DNA from: Brevundimonas sp.
GTDB taxonomy: Bacteria > Pseudomonadota > Alphaproteobacteria > Caulobacterales > Caulobacteraceae
Length of the DNA: 14,983 bases
NCBI RefSeq assembly: GCF_031082345.1
Contig: NZ_JAVHLH010000001.1
Coordinates: forward strand, 1-14,983
Reading direction: 5' to 3'
Part shown: positions 8,169-14,125 of the stretch, piece after piece
Layout: every line of letters starts with the position of its first letter
Numbering within the stretch: position 1 is the first letter of the stretch
Notes under the pieces: generated by a model
Told to the model about the DNA's origin: nothing
Seen by the model: the letters and a program-made list of their open reading frames with translations, nothing else
Databases searched by the model: none
Translations under genes and position numbers: made by a program

Positions 8169-8531
8169 TCCGTCCCCGCCTTCGAGATTTCGCCCCACGC
8201 CGGGGGCCATGGCCTCAGCCTGTCCGAGAGCGCCGCCGCCCGTCTGGCGACGCTGGCCGAGGCCGAGGGCCGTCCGGTGTTGCTCCGCGTCGCCGTCGAC
8301 GGCGGCGGCTGCTCGGGCTTCCAGTACCGGTTCGAACTGGTCGAGGCCGCCGATCCCGACGATCTGCGCATCGAGACCGCCGGCCAGGCGGCGTTGGTGG
8401 ACCCCGTCTCCCTCCCCTTCCTCAAGGGCTCCGAAATCGCCTTCGTCGACGACCTCGCCGGGGCGCAGTTCGTGGTCCGCAACCCGAACGCGGCGTCCAG
8501 CTGCGGCTGCGGGGTCAGTTTCTCGATCTAG
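8154..8531 (+). CDS. erpA: ErpA/HesB-type iron-sulfur cluster insertion protein
   Basis: The 125-residue protein is an A-type Fe-S carrier that accepts a cluster from the scaffold and delivers it to apo-proteins in the cytoplasm. The diagnostic cysteines are Cys53 in VDGGGCSGFQYRFEL and Cys117 and Cys119 in NAASSCGCGVSFSI, which form the C-(63)-C-x-C pattern of the family. The first 15 residues are a little longer than in minimal IscA, as often seen in alphaproteobacterial members. The start is a GTG directly downstream of a -10 box, with no Shine-Dalgarno. Divergent placement next to dgt is a common alphaproteobacterial arrangement. The family is certain; distinguishing ErpA from IscA or SufA needs phylogeny. 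Confidence 0.9.
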   Translation: MSSVQSVPAFEISPHAGGHGLSLSESAAARLATLAEAEGRPVLLRVAVDGGGCSGFQYRFELVEAADPDDLRIETAGQAALVDPVSLPFLKGSEIAFVDDLAGAQFVVRNPNAASSCGCGVSFSI

Positions 8532-8690
8532 CGGACAGGGTCTCCTCCCCGTTCGCGCTTGCGAATGGGGAGGGGGACCGCGAAGCGGTGGAGGGGCTCT
8601 GTCCGCGCCTCGGTCTCCCAGCCCCTCCGTCTCGCCGGCTTCGCCGCCGATCCACCTTCCCCATCGCTGCGCGACAGGGAGGAGACGCCG
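8531..8690 (+). repeat. Composite palindromic intergenic repeat (REP/MITE-like)
   Basis: Immediately after the erpA stop lies a nested set of inverted repeats. GTCTCCTCCC (8540-8549) is mirrored by GGGAGGAGAC (8677-8686), bounding the element. Inside are a hairpin with CCTCCCCGTTCGC (8544-8556) pairing with GCGAATGGGGAGG (8561-8573), one G-U pair and a 4-nt loop, and a short hairpin ACCGC-GAA-GCGGT (8577-8589). GGAGGGGCT (8590-8598) pairs with AGCCCCTCC (8620-8628), and GCGGACAG (8531-8538) pairs with CTGTCCGC (8599-8606). An imperfect third hairpin lies near 8655-8682. It resembles the purine-rich palindromic repeats dispersed in alphaproteobacterial genomes. The first hairpin could also end erpA transcription, although no U-tract follows. 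Confidence 0.75.
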
Positions 8691-8862
8691 ATTGCTGCAC
8701 TGCAAATCCGCGCGCTGTCATCAAACTTTCAGCGCCCAATCCGCTGGTTTCCCTGCACATCACCTCCCTATCAGCGTCCTGAACCCGCCATAGGAGCGGC
8801 GTCTCCCATAATCGGCGCTTCCGGATGAGGCGGACGTTCGTCTGACAATCGAACCCCGCCCG
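8691..8862. other. Intergenic stretch without a recognised gene
   Basis: Short open frames on both strands show no recognisable protein and no ribosome-binding site. A GGCGTCTCC at 8798-8806 is the inverse of GGAGACGCC at 8681-8689 at the edge of the composite repeat, so repeat-related sequence may reach to about 8817. No RNA gene is evident. Confidence 0.5.
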
Positions 8863-8863
8863 C

Positions 8864-8889
8864 CCGAACGGTTCGGACGGTTCGGACGG
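8864..8889 (+). repeat. Palindrome plus tandem 9-bp repeat upstream of the ArsR-like gene
   Basis: CCGAAC-G-GTTCGG (8864-8876) is a 13-bp palindrome. Its right arm begins two exact tandem copies of GGTTCGGAC (8870-8878 and 8879-8887), followed by GG. This may be a regulator-binding cluster about 85-110 bp before the ArsR-like start codon. No function is assigned. Confidence 0.6.
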
Positions 8890-8901
8890 TGTTTTTCAAT
8901 A

Positions 8902-8913
8902 TCACCCGGGTGA
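8902..8913. promoter_or_regulatory. Perfect 12-bp palindrome TCACCCGGGTGA
   Basis: TCACCCGGGTGA is a perfect dyad located 61 bp before the ArsR-like start. Its size and position suit a dimeric regulator's operator. The cognate protein is unknown. Confidence 0.5.
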
Positions 8914-8942
8914 AACCACTCGATCCGCGAGAACCTCTTGCC

Positions 8943-8960
8943 ATTAGCCATTTTCCTAAT
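8943..8960 (+). promoter_or_regulatory. Candidate ArsR/SdpR-type operator
   Basis: ATTAG-N8-CTAAT is an 18-bp near-palindrome; the two arms are exact inverses. It ends 13 bp before the ATG of the ArsR-like gene, in an AT-rich island within GC-rich DNA. A second ATTAGCC follows at 8959-8965. ArsR-family repressors often bind imperfect AT-rich dyads over their own promoters, so autoregulation is plausible. Confidence 0.5.
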
Positions 8961-8973
8961 TAGCCTTCTTCCT

Positions 8974-9258
8974 ATGAACGCCCTGTTCAAGGCCCTGTCC
9001 CACCCCGTCCGGCGCCGCATCATCGAGATGCTGCGCAAGGGACCGATGGCGTCCGGCGACATCGCCGCCGCCTTCGACATGAGCTGGCCGACCATCACCG
9101 GCCACCTCAATGCGCTCAAGGAGGCCGGTCTGGTCTCGCCCGAGCGCGACGGGGCCTCGATCCGCTACCGGCTGGAGATTTCAGCCGTCGAGGAGGCCCT
9201 CGCCTTCCTGCTGCAGATGACCGGCGCCGGCCGGCCCGATCCCGGAGACCAACCATGA
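8974..9258 (+). CDS. ArsR-family winged-helix repressor, SdpR-like
   Basis: The 94-residue protein is essentially one winged-helix DNA-binding domain. It starts MNALFKALSHPVRRRIIEML (1-20), continues with the helix-turn-helix SGDIAAAFDMSWPTITGHLN (27-46) and KEAGLVSPERDGASIRYRLE, which forms the wing. The LSHPVRRRII opening and the lack of a metal-binding CxC motif place it with the SdpR type rather than with metal sensors. The ATG at 8974 is chosen; an upstream in-frame TTG at 8938 adds a hydrophobic stretch unlike the family. No Shine-Dalgarno is present. Its stop overlaps the start of the SdpI-like gene as ATGA. In Bacillus, SdpR represses sdpRI and is held at the membrane by SdpI when toxin is present; a similar link here is inference. 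Confidence 0.87.
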   Translation: MNALFKALSHPVRRRIIEMLRKGPMASGDIAAAFDMSWPTITGHLNALKEAGLVSPERDGASIRYRLEISAVEEALAFLLQMTGAGRPDPGDQP

Positions 9259-9932
9259 CCGCCCCGAACAAGTCCCCGTCCGCCCTGAACGCCGCCACCG
9301 TCGGCCTCAGCCTCATTGTCGGCGGCTTGGGGGTCTGGACCGTCTTCGCCGGACCGACCGAACTGCTGCCGATCCACTACAGCGCCTCCGGCCAGGCCGA
9401 CGACTGGGGCACGCGCGAACTCGTGGGCGGCGTGCTCATCGCCATGGCGGCCCTGACGTTGGCGCTGGGCGCCGGCATGGGCCTGGCCTCGCGGCGCACC
9501 GACGACCCGGCCCGGGCCCGCGCCCTGCGCTACGCCCAACTGGTGGTGATCCTCAGCCTGCCGCTGGTCAGCCTGCTCGCCGCCTCCGCCAGCCTGTCCG
9601 GAACCACAAACATCGGCGGCGCTGTGCCGGTCGCCCTGATCAGCCTCGTCTTCCTGCTGATCGGAGCCTTTCTCGGCCGGGTCGGCCCCAACCCCTTCGT
9701 CGGCGTCCGCACCCCCTGGGCCTACAAGAGCCGCCTCGCCTGGGACCGCTCCAACCGGCTGGCCGGCCGCCTGTTCTTCGTCATCGGGCTGGCGGGCCTG
9801 CTCACCGCCCCGTTCGCGCCAAGCCCCCTCAACCTCTACGTCCTCCTGACCGCCATCGGCGTCGCCGCCGTCTGGTCCGTGCTTGAAAGCTGGCGCGTGT
9901 GGCGCACCGACCCCGACCGCCAGCCCTTCTGA
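9255..9932 (+). CDS. SdpI-like integral membrane protein
   Basis: This 225-residue protein has about six membrane helices (near 13-32, 57-78, 95-113, 123-141, 172-190 and 192-211). The segment LLPIHYSASGQADDWGTREL (37-56) matches the DUF1648-type motif between the first two helices. GRVGPNPFVGVRTPWAYKSR (141-160), followed by LAWDRSNRLAGRLF, matches the SdpI signature. The best-known member, Bacillus SdpI, gives immunity to the SDP peptide toxin and also signals to SdpR. Here no sdpABC toxin genes are nearby, so the ligand is unknown. The ATG at 9255 overlaps the repressor stop, with GGAG 7 nt upstream, so the two are coupled. The hydrolase gene begins 25 bp later. Confidence 0.87.
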   Translation: MTAPNKSPSALNAATVGLSLIVGGLGVWTVFAGPTELLPIHYSASGQADDWGTRELVGGVLIAMAALTLALGAGMGLASRRTDDPARARALRYAQLVVILSLPLVSLLAASASLSGTTNIGGAVPVALISLVFLLIGAFLGRVGPNPFVGVRTPWAYKSRLAWDRSNRLAGRLFFVIGLAGLLTAPFAPSPLNLYVLLTAIGVAAVWSVLESWRVWRTDPDRQPF

Positions 9933-9957
9933 CCCTTCCGCCCGAAAGGAGCTCGCC

Positions 9958-10884
9958 ATGCTCAGCCTGATCCTCGCCGCCGCCCTGCTGTCCGACCCGG
10001 TCGCCACGCCGGTGACCCTGCCGTCGGAGCCCGCGCCCCTGCACGGAACCCTGCTGGCGCCGTCGGCCGAAATCCGCGCCGCCGCCCTGATCATCGCCGG
10101 TTCCGGCCCCACCGACCGGGACGGCAACAGCCCCCTCGGCGTCTCGGCCTCCAGCTACCGCCTGCTGGCCGAGGGCCTCGCCGCCCACGGCGTCGCCACC
10201 GTCCGCACCGACAAGCGCGGCATCGGCGAAAGCGCCTCCAGCCTGATGTCCGAAGCCGATCTGGTCTTCACCGACTACGCCGACGACGCCCGCGCCTGGG
10301 CCGCCGAGACCGCCCGCCTGACCGGCCAGCCGTGCGCCTGGCTGATTGGCCACAGCGAGGGCGCCCTGGTCGCCCTTGTCGCCGCCTCCCGGGACGACGC
10401 GGCGATCTGCGGTCTGGTGCTGCTGTCCGGGGCCGGCCGTCCCATCGGCGCGGTGCTGCGCGAACAGCTGGCGACCGCGCCCGAACCCTTCCTCAGCCAG
10501 GCCCTGGCCATCCTCGCCGAGCTTGAGGCCGGACGCCCGGTCACCGAGGTCCCGCCGCAGCTGGCGGCGCTGTTCCGCCCCTCGGTCCAGCCCTACATGA
10601 TCTCGTGGCTGCCGCTGGACCCCGCGGCGCTGGTCGCGGCCTACGACGGGCCGGTGATGATCGGCCAGGGCACGACCGACATCCAGGTCGGCGTCGCCGA
10701 CGCCCAGGCCATGGCCGCCGCCCGTCCCGACGCCCGGCTGGCGATCTGGGAAGGGGTCAACCACCTGCTCAAGATCGCCCCCGCCGACCGGGCCGCCAAC
10801 GCCGCCACCTACCGCGACCCGGCCCTGCCGCTCGCCCCCGGCGTCGTCGAGGACATCGCCGGCTTCATCCTCCAGCCGCGCTAG
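9958..10884 (+). CDS. Exported alpha/beta hydrolase (serine esterase-like)
   Basis: The 308-residue protein starts with a very short hydrophobic signal-like segment (MLSLILAAALLSDPVA), so it is probably exported, though the basic n-region of a signal peptide is missing. The hydrolase core is clear. IIAGSGPTDRDGNSP (45-59) is the oxyanion-side loop of this subfamily. The nucleophile elbow is LIGHSEGAL (129-137, Ser133), the acid lies in GQGTTDIQV (Asp241) and the base in EGVNHLLK (His269). A cap region sits between about 165 and 220. The substrate is unknown; related proteins are esterases or acyl-hydrolases. AGGAG lies 6 nt before the ATG at 9958, and the gene is likely in one operon with the SdpR/SdpI-like pair. 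Its TAG stop shares the CTAG with the convergent dihydroorotase. Confidence 0.85.
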   Translation: MLSLILAAALLSDPVATPVTLPSEPAPLHGTLLAPSAEIRAAALIIAGSGPTDRDGNSPLGVSASSYRLLAEGLAAHGVATVRTDKRGIGESASSLMSEADLVFTDYADDARAWAAETARLTGQPCAWLIGHSEGALVALVAASRDDAAICGLVLLSGAGRPIGAVLREQLATAPEPFLSQALAILAELEAGRPVTEVPPQLAALFRPSVQPYMISWLPLDPAALVAAYDGPVMIGQGTTDIQVGVADAQAMAAARPDARLAIWEGVNHLLKIAPADRAANAATYRDPALPLAPGVVEDIAGFILQPR

Positions 10885-12212
10885 GCCAGCGTCTCCTGGA
10901 ACCGAACCGGCCGCCCGTGGGCGCTGCCGATCAGGTCGCCGTCCTTCATCACTACCCGCCCGCGCACGATGGTGGCCATCGCCTTGCCCGTCGCCTCGAA
11001 ACCGTCGAACGGGGTCCAGCCGCAGCGGCTGGCCATGTCGGCGTGGGCGATGACGTGCTTGGCCTTCAGGTCGACGATCGTCAGGTCGGCGTCATAGCCC
11101 TCGGCCATCCGGCCCTTGCCGGCGATGCCGAACACCCGGTTGGCCCCGTGCGAGGTCAGGTCGATGAACCGGTCCAGGCTCAGCCGCCCGTGGGCCACAT
11201 GGGTCAGCATCACCGGCACCAGGGTCTGCACTCCCGGCATGCCCGAGGGCGAGGCCGGATAGGGTTTGGATTTCTCCTCGATCGTGTGCGGGGCGTGGTC
11301 CGAGCCCAGCACGTCGAACACCCCCTGCTCGATCCCGCCCCACAGCCCGGCGATATGGGCCGCGTTGCGGATCGGCGGGTTCATCTGGGCGTAGCCCTTG
11401 AGCCGCGCATAGGCCTCATCCCCGTCCAGCGTCAGGTGCTGCGGCGTCACCTCGGCGGTGGCCACGTCCTTGTGATCGGCGAGGAAGCGGACCTCCTCGG
11501 CGGTCGAAATGTGCAGCACATGGATCCGGGCGCCGACTTCGCGCGCCAGACCGACGAGGCGCCGCGTCGAGCGGATAGCGCTCTCGGCGTCGCGCACCTC
11601 CGGGTGGCTGGTCCAGTCGCCCGCCCGGGCCAGCGGCCGGCGTTCGACCAGACGGTACTCGTCCTCGGAATGGAAGGTCGCCCGCCGCTTCACATGGCGC
11701 AGCACCTCGCGCACGCCGTCGTCGTCGGCGACCAGCAGGGTCCCGGTCGAGGCCCCCATGAACACCTTGACCCCGCAGCACCCCGGCAGCCGCTCCAGCT
11801 CGGCGAGGTATTTCGCGTTCTCGTGGGTCCCGCCGACATAGAAGGCGTGATCGGTCCACATCCGGTCCCGCGCCCGCTCCAGCTTGTCGGCGAGGGTATC
11901 GGGGTCGGTGGTGTTGGGCTCGGTGTTCGGCATCTCGAACACGGCGGTGACCCCGCCCAGCGCCGCCGCGCGCGACCCGGTCTCCAGGTCTTCCTTCCAC
12001 TCCAGCCCCGGCTCGCGGAAATGCACCTGGGTGTCGATCACGCCCGGCAGGACGGTCAGTCCCTTCGCGTCCAGAGTCTCGCCGGCGCTGGCCTGCGACA
12101 GGTCGCCGACGAAGGCGATGCGCCCGTCGATCACGCCGACGTCGGCCCTGCCGCGTCCCGCATGGTTGGCCACTTCGCCGCCGCGGACGATCAGGTCGTA
12201 AGTCTGGGTCAT
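10881..12212 (-). CDS. pyrC: Dihydroorotase-family amidohydrolase
   Basis: The 443-residue protein matches class-I dihydroorotases, which interconvert carbamoyl-aspartate and dihydroorotate in pyrimidine synthesis in the cytoplasm. Metal and active-site segments are VIDTQVHFREPGLEWKEDLE (58-77), FEMPNTEPN (92-100), the carbamylated-lysine motif GVKVFMGAS (147-155, Lys149), FHSED (180-184, His181), HVLHIS (231-236, His234) and VLGSDHAPH (301-309, Asp305). The first metal histidine of the usual HxH is Gln62 here (Gln-Val-His), which makes the metal site unusual; I recall the same QVHFREPG wording in other alphaproteobacterial proteins annotated as dihydroorotase. ATG at 12212 begins 9 bp after the glycosyltransferase stop. 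Other cyclic amidohydrolase activities (hydantoinase, allantoinase) cannot be excluded. Confidence 0.85.
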   Translation of the reverse strand: MTQTYDLIVRGGEVANHAGRGRADVGVIDGRIAFVGDLSQASAGETLDAKGLTVLPGVIDTQVHFREPGLEWKEDLETGSRAAALGGVTAVFEMPNTEPNTTDPDTLADKLERARDRMWTDHAFYVGGTHENAKYLAELERLPGCCGVKVFMGASTGTLLVADDDGVREVLRHVKRRATFHSEDEYRLVERRPLARAGDWTSHPEVRDAESAIRSTRRLVGLAREVGARIHVLHISTAEEVRFLADHKDVATAEVTPQHLTLDGDEAYARLKGYAQMNPPIRNAAHIAGLWGGIEQGVFDVLGSDHAPHTIEEKSKPYPASPSGMPGVQTLVPVMLTHVAHGRLSLDRFIDLTSHGANRVFGIAGKGRMAEGYDADLTIVDLKAKHVIAHADMASRCGWTPFDGFEATGKAMATIVRGRVVMKDGDLIGSAHGRPVRFQETLA

Positions 12213-12221
12213 GGCCCGGCC

Positions 12222-13175
12222 CTATACCCGCTCAGCCAGCACCTTGCGAGCCGCCTTCAGCACCCGCTCGGCCGGCAGGTCGTTCATATGCTCGATGGCC
12301 TGGTCCAGCCGCGGATCGATCTTGCGGTATTCGTCCACCGAGCGCGGCCCGCGCACGGCGACCCCGCCCCACGGCCCCCGCTCGGCCTCGTCCGACGGCC
12401 CGTAGGCGGCGACCACCGGAGTCCCCGAGGCCACGGCCAGATCGGTCCACAGCGAGTCGCCGCCCAGATACAGGGCGCAGCGCCCGACCGCCGCCACCGC
12501 CTGCAGCGGGCTCAGCCGGCCGTGCAGTTCGATCGTGCGATGGCGCGGCAGGGCCAGACGGATGATATGGGCGGCGTCGCGGTCAGCGTCGGCGCCGACG
12601 ACCAGCACCCGGCCGCCCTCCAGCGGACCGCCGTCGCCGACCAAGGCCGAGGCCACCTTGGCGAACCGCTCGGCCGGCCAGCGCCGCCCCATCCACGCCG
12701 CCCCCGGCCCCACGGCGAGGATCGGCCCCTCGCCCGCCGGGATCAGGGCGTCCGCCGCCGCCTGGGTCGCCTCGGACACGAACAGCTTCGGGGCCGGAAT
12801 CTCGTCCAGCTGCAGCACCCGCGCCGCCAGCTCGACCGCGTGCACGCCCGCCTCCCGTTCGCCGCGCACCGCCCGCTTCTGCCGCTTCAGCTTGCCGGAC
12901 AGGGCCGAGCCGCGCATGTCGACCACCAGCCCCCAGGTCGTCGACCGCACCTGGTTCCACAGGCCGAACCAGTCCAGCCGGCTCTCCTTCTCCAGCACGA
13001 TCAGTCGGTCGAGCCGGGGCGTGTCGGCGAACAGCGGCGCGCTGGCCGGCGATCCCACGATCGTGAAGCGCGCTTGCGGCATGGCCTCGACCAGATAGGC
13101 CAGCGCCCCGCACGACAGCACCGCGTCCTGCGCGCCCGCCTCGGCGATATAGAGGATGGGGAACCGGGCCGTCAT
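12222..13175 (-). CDS. Glycosyltransferase family 9 (heptosyltransferase-like)
   Basis: The 317-residue protein has the two-Rossmann (GT-B) plan of the ADP-heptose:LPS heptosyltransferases that act at the inner face of the membrane on lipopolysaccharide core. The second-domain start ILAVGPGAAWMGRRWPAERF (152-171) and the nucleotide-binding segment LYLGGDSLWTDLAVASGTPVV (235-255) support family 9. The canonical D-[ST]-G-x-x-H motif reads DSLWTD here, so the usual glycine and histidine are missing. The N-terminus FPILYIAEAGAQDAVLSCGA (5-24) also lacks the typical G-D-x-[IL]-L-x-P pattern. The ATG at 13175 is preferred; the open frame extends to 13208. A -10-like TATACG lies 8 nt upstream. The acceptor and sugar are unknown. 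Confidence 0.78.
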   Translation of the reverse strand: MTARFPILYIAEAGAQDAVLSCGALAYLVEAMPQARFTIVGSPASAPLFADTPRLDRLIVLEKESRLDWFGLWNQVRSTTWGLVVDMRGSALSGKLKRQKRAVRGEREAGVHAVELAARVLQLDEIPAPKLFVSEATQAAADALIPAGEGPILAVGPGAAWMGRRWPAERFAKVASALVGDGGPLEGGRVLVVGADADRDAAHIIRLALPRHRTIELHGRLSPLQAVAAVGRCALYLGGDSLWTDLAVASGTPVVAAYGPSDEAERGPWGGVAVRGPRSVDEYRKIDPRLDQAIEHMNDLPAERVLKAARKVLAERV

Positions 13176-13189
13176 GATTGGACCGTATA
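13176..13189 (-). promoter_or_regulatory. Candidate -10 box for the glycosyltransferase gene
   Basis: The minus strand reads TATACG (13189-13184), then 8 nt, then ATG at 13175. The box lies in a 10-bp palindrome CCGTATACGG (13183-13192). There is no Shine-Dalgarno, consistent with a leaderless or nearly leaderless transcript. No convincing -35 is seen. Confidence 0.4.
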
Positions 13190-13247
13190 CGGATTCTCGC
13201 CTCGCCATCAGCGATCAACCAGTGTGGTCCACAGGCGCGCGACGCCC

Positions 13248-13260
13248 TATCTACGCCGCA
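13248..13260 (+). promoter_or_regulatory. Candidate -10 box for ygfZ, leaderless start
   Basis: TATCTA (13248-13253) is followed by exactly 6 nt and the ygfZ ATG at 13260. No ribosome-binding site precedes the ATG. The -35 region (around 13225-13230, TGGTCC) is weak. Confidence 0.42.
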
Positions 13261-14048
13261 TGACCCTCCGCATCGCCCGCCTCGACAGCCGCGCCCTGAT
13301 CCGGGTCTCCGGCCCCGAGGCCCGGCCCTTCCTGCACAATCTGCTGACCCAGGACGTCGAGACCCTGGCCGACGGCGAGCTCCGCTTCGGCGCCCTGCTC
13401 TCCCCGCCCGGCCGGCTGCTGTTCGACCTGTTCCTCGTGGGCGAGGCCGATGGCGTGGTCCTCGACGTCGCCGCCGACCGCCGCGAGGCGCTGCTGCAGC
13501 GCCTGGCGATGTACCGGCTGCGTGCGCAGGTCACGGTGGAGTCCGACGACCGCCCGATCTTCGTCTCATGGCCCGGGGTCGCCGACGGCTTCACCGCCGA
13601 TCCTCGCACGCCCGGCCTCGGCGGCCGGCGCTGCGGCGGCGCGGTCGAGCCGACCGCCACCGAGGCCGACTGGCAGACCCACCGCCTCGCCGTCGGGGTC
13701 CCCGACCCGGCCGCCGACGCCCTGTCGGACAAGACCTATCCGATCGAGGCCGATTTCGACCTGCTGAACGGCATCGACTTCCAGAAGGGCTGTTTCGTCG
13801 GTCAGGAGACCACCTCGCGCATGAAGCGGCGGGGATCGATCAAGAACCGCATGCTCCCCCTCGCCTTCGAGGGTCCGCCCCCGCCGTTCGGGGCCGAGGT
13901 GCTGAACGGCGAGTTGCGCGCCGGCGAGGTGCTGAGCGGCCAGGACGGCGCGGCCATGGCCCTGCTGCGGCTGGACCGGCTGGAGGGCCCGCTGACCGTC
14001 GACGGGCGTCCGGTCGAGGTGCGCCGACCAGCGTGGATGCGGTCCTGA
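13260..14048 (+). CDS. ygfZ: YgfZ/GcvT-domain protein (folate-binding, Fe-S enzyme maintenance)
   Basis: YgfZ is a cytoplasmic, tetrahydrofolate-binding relative of the glycine-cleavage T protein that supports the activity of certain Fe-S enzymes. The 262-residue protein shows the N-terminal FLHNLLTQDVETL (24-36), SPPGRLLFDLFL (48-59) and the diagnostic signature DFQKGCFVGQETTSRMKRRG (173-192), with the conserved Cys178 in K-G-C-F-x-G-Q-E. Length is a little shorter than enterobacterial YgfZ but normal for alphaproteobacterial versions. The open frame continues far upstream without stops, so the ATG at 13260 was chosen from the family N-terminus and the -10 box 6 nt before it. It is divergent from the glycosyltransferase. 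It shares the Fe-S theme with erpA in this window but is not in the same operon. Confidence 0.92.
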   Translation: MTLRIARLDSRALIRVSGPEARPFLHNLLTQDVETLADGELRFGALLSPPGRLLFDLFLVGEADGVVLDVAADRREALLQRLAMYRLRAQVTVESDDRPIFVSWPGVADGFTADPRTPGLGGRRCGGAVEPTATEADWQTHRLAVGVPDPAADALSDKTYPIEADFDLLNGIDFQKGCFVGQETTSRMKRRGSIKNRMLPLAFEGPPPPFGAEVLNGELRAGEVLSGQDGAAMALLRLDRLEGPLTVDGRPVEVRRPAWMRS

Positions 14049-14065
14049 TCCCGACCGGTGACGGA

Positions 14066-14089
14066 AATCGCCCGCAGGCCGCGGCGATT
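14066..14089 (+). terminator. Hairpin after ygfZ, possible terminator
   Basis: AATCGCC (14066-14072) pairs with GGCGATT (14083-14089) around a 10-nt loop, 17 bp after the ygfZ stop. No U-run follows, so termination activity is uncertain. Confidence 0.35.
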
Positions 14090-14125
14090 GTCGTAGGGTG
14101 ATCTTCCGTCGCTCTGGAGACCGGC

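Noticed and set aside
8531..8690. CRISPR array or mobile insertion sequence after erpA
   Set aside because: There are no regularly spaced direct repeats and no transposase. The structure is nested inverted repeats.
8515..8828. Small open frames in the erpA-ArsR intergenic region
   Set aside because: They run through palindromic repeat DNA, have no ribosome-binding sites and no recognisable product.
12221..12226. TATAGG as a -10 box for the dihydroorotase gene
   Set aside because: These bases are the last codon and stop of the glycosyltransferase gene. With a 9-bp gap, co-transcription explains the arrangement better.
10605..13259. Reading the ygfZ frame as a 1147-residue protein starting at 10605
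   Set aside because: Everything before 13260 is antisense to the dihydroorotase and glycosyltransferase genes and lacks any domain. YgfZ homology begins at the ATG at 13260.
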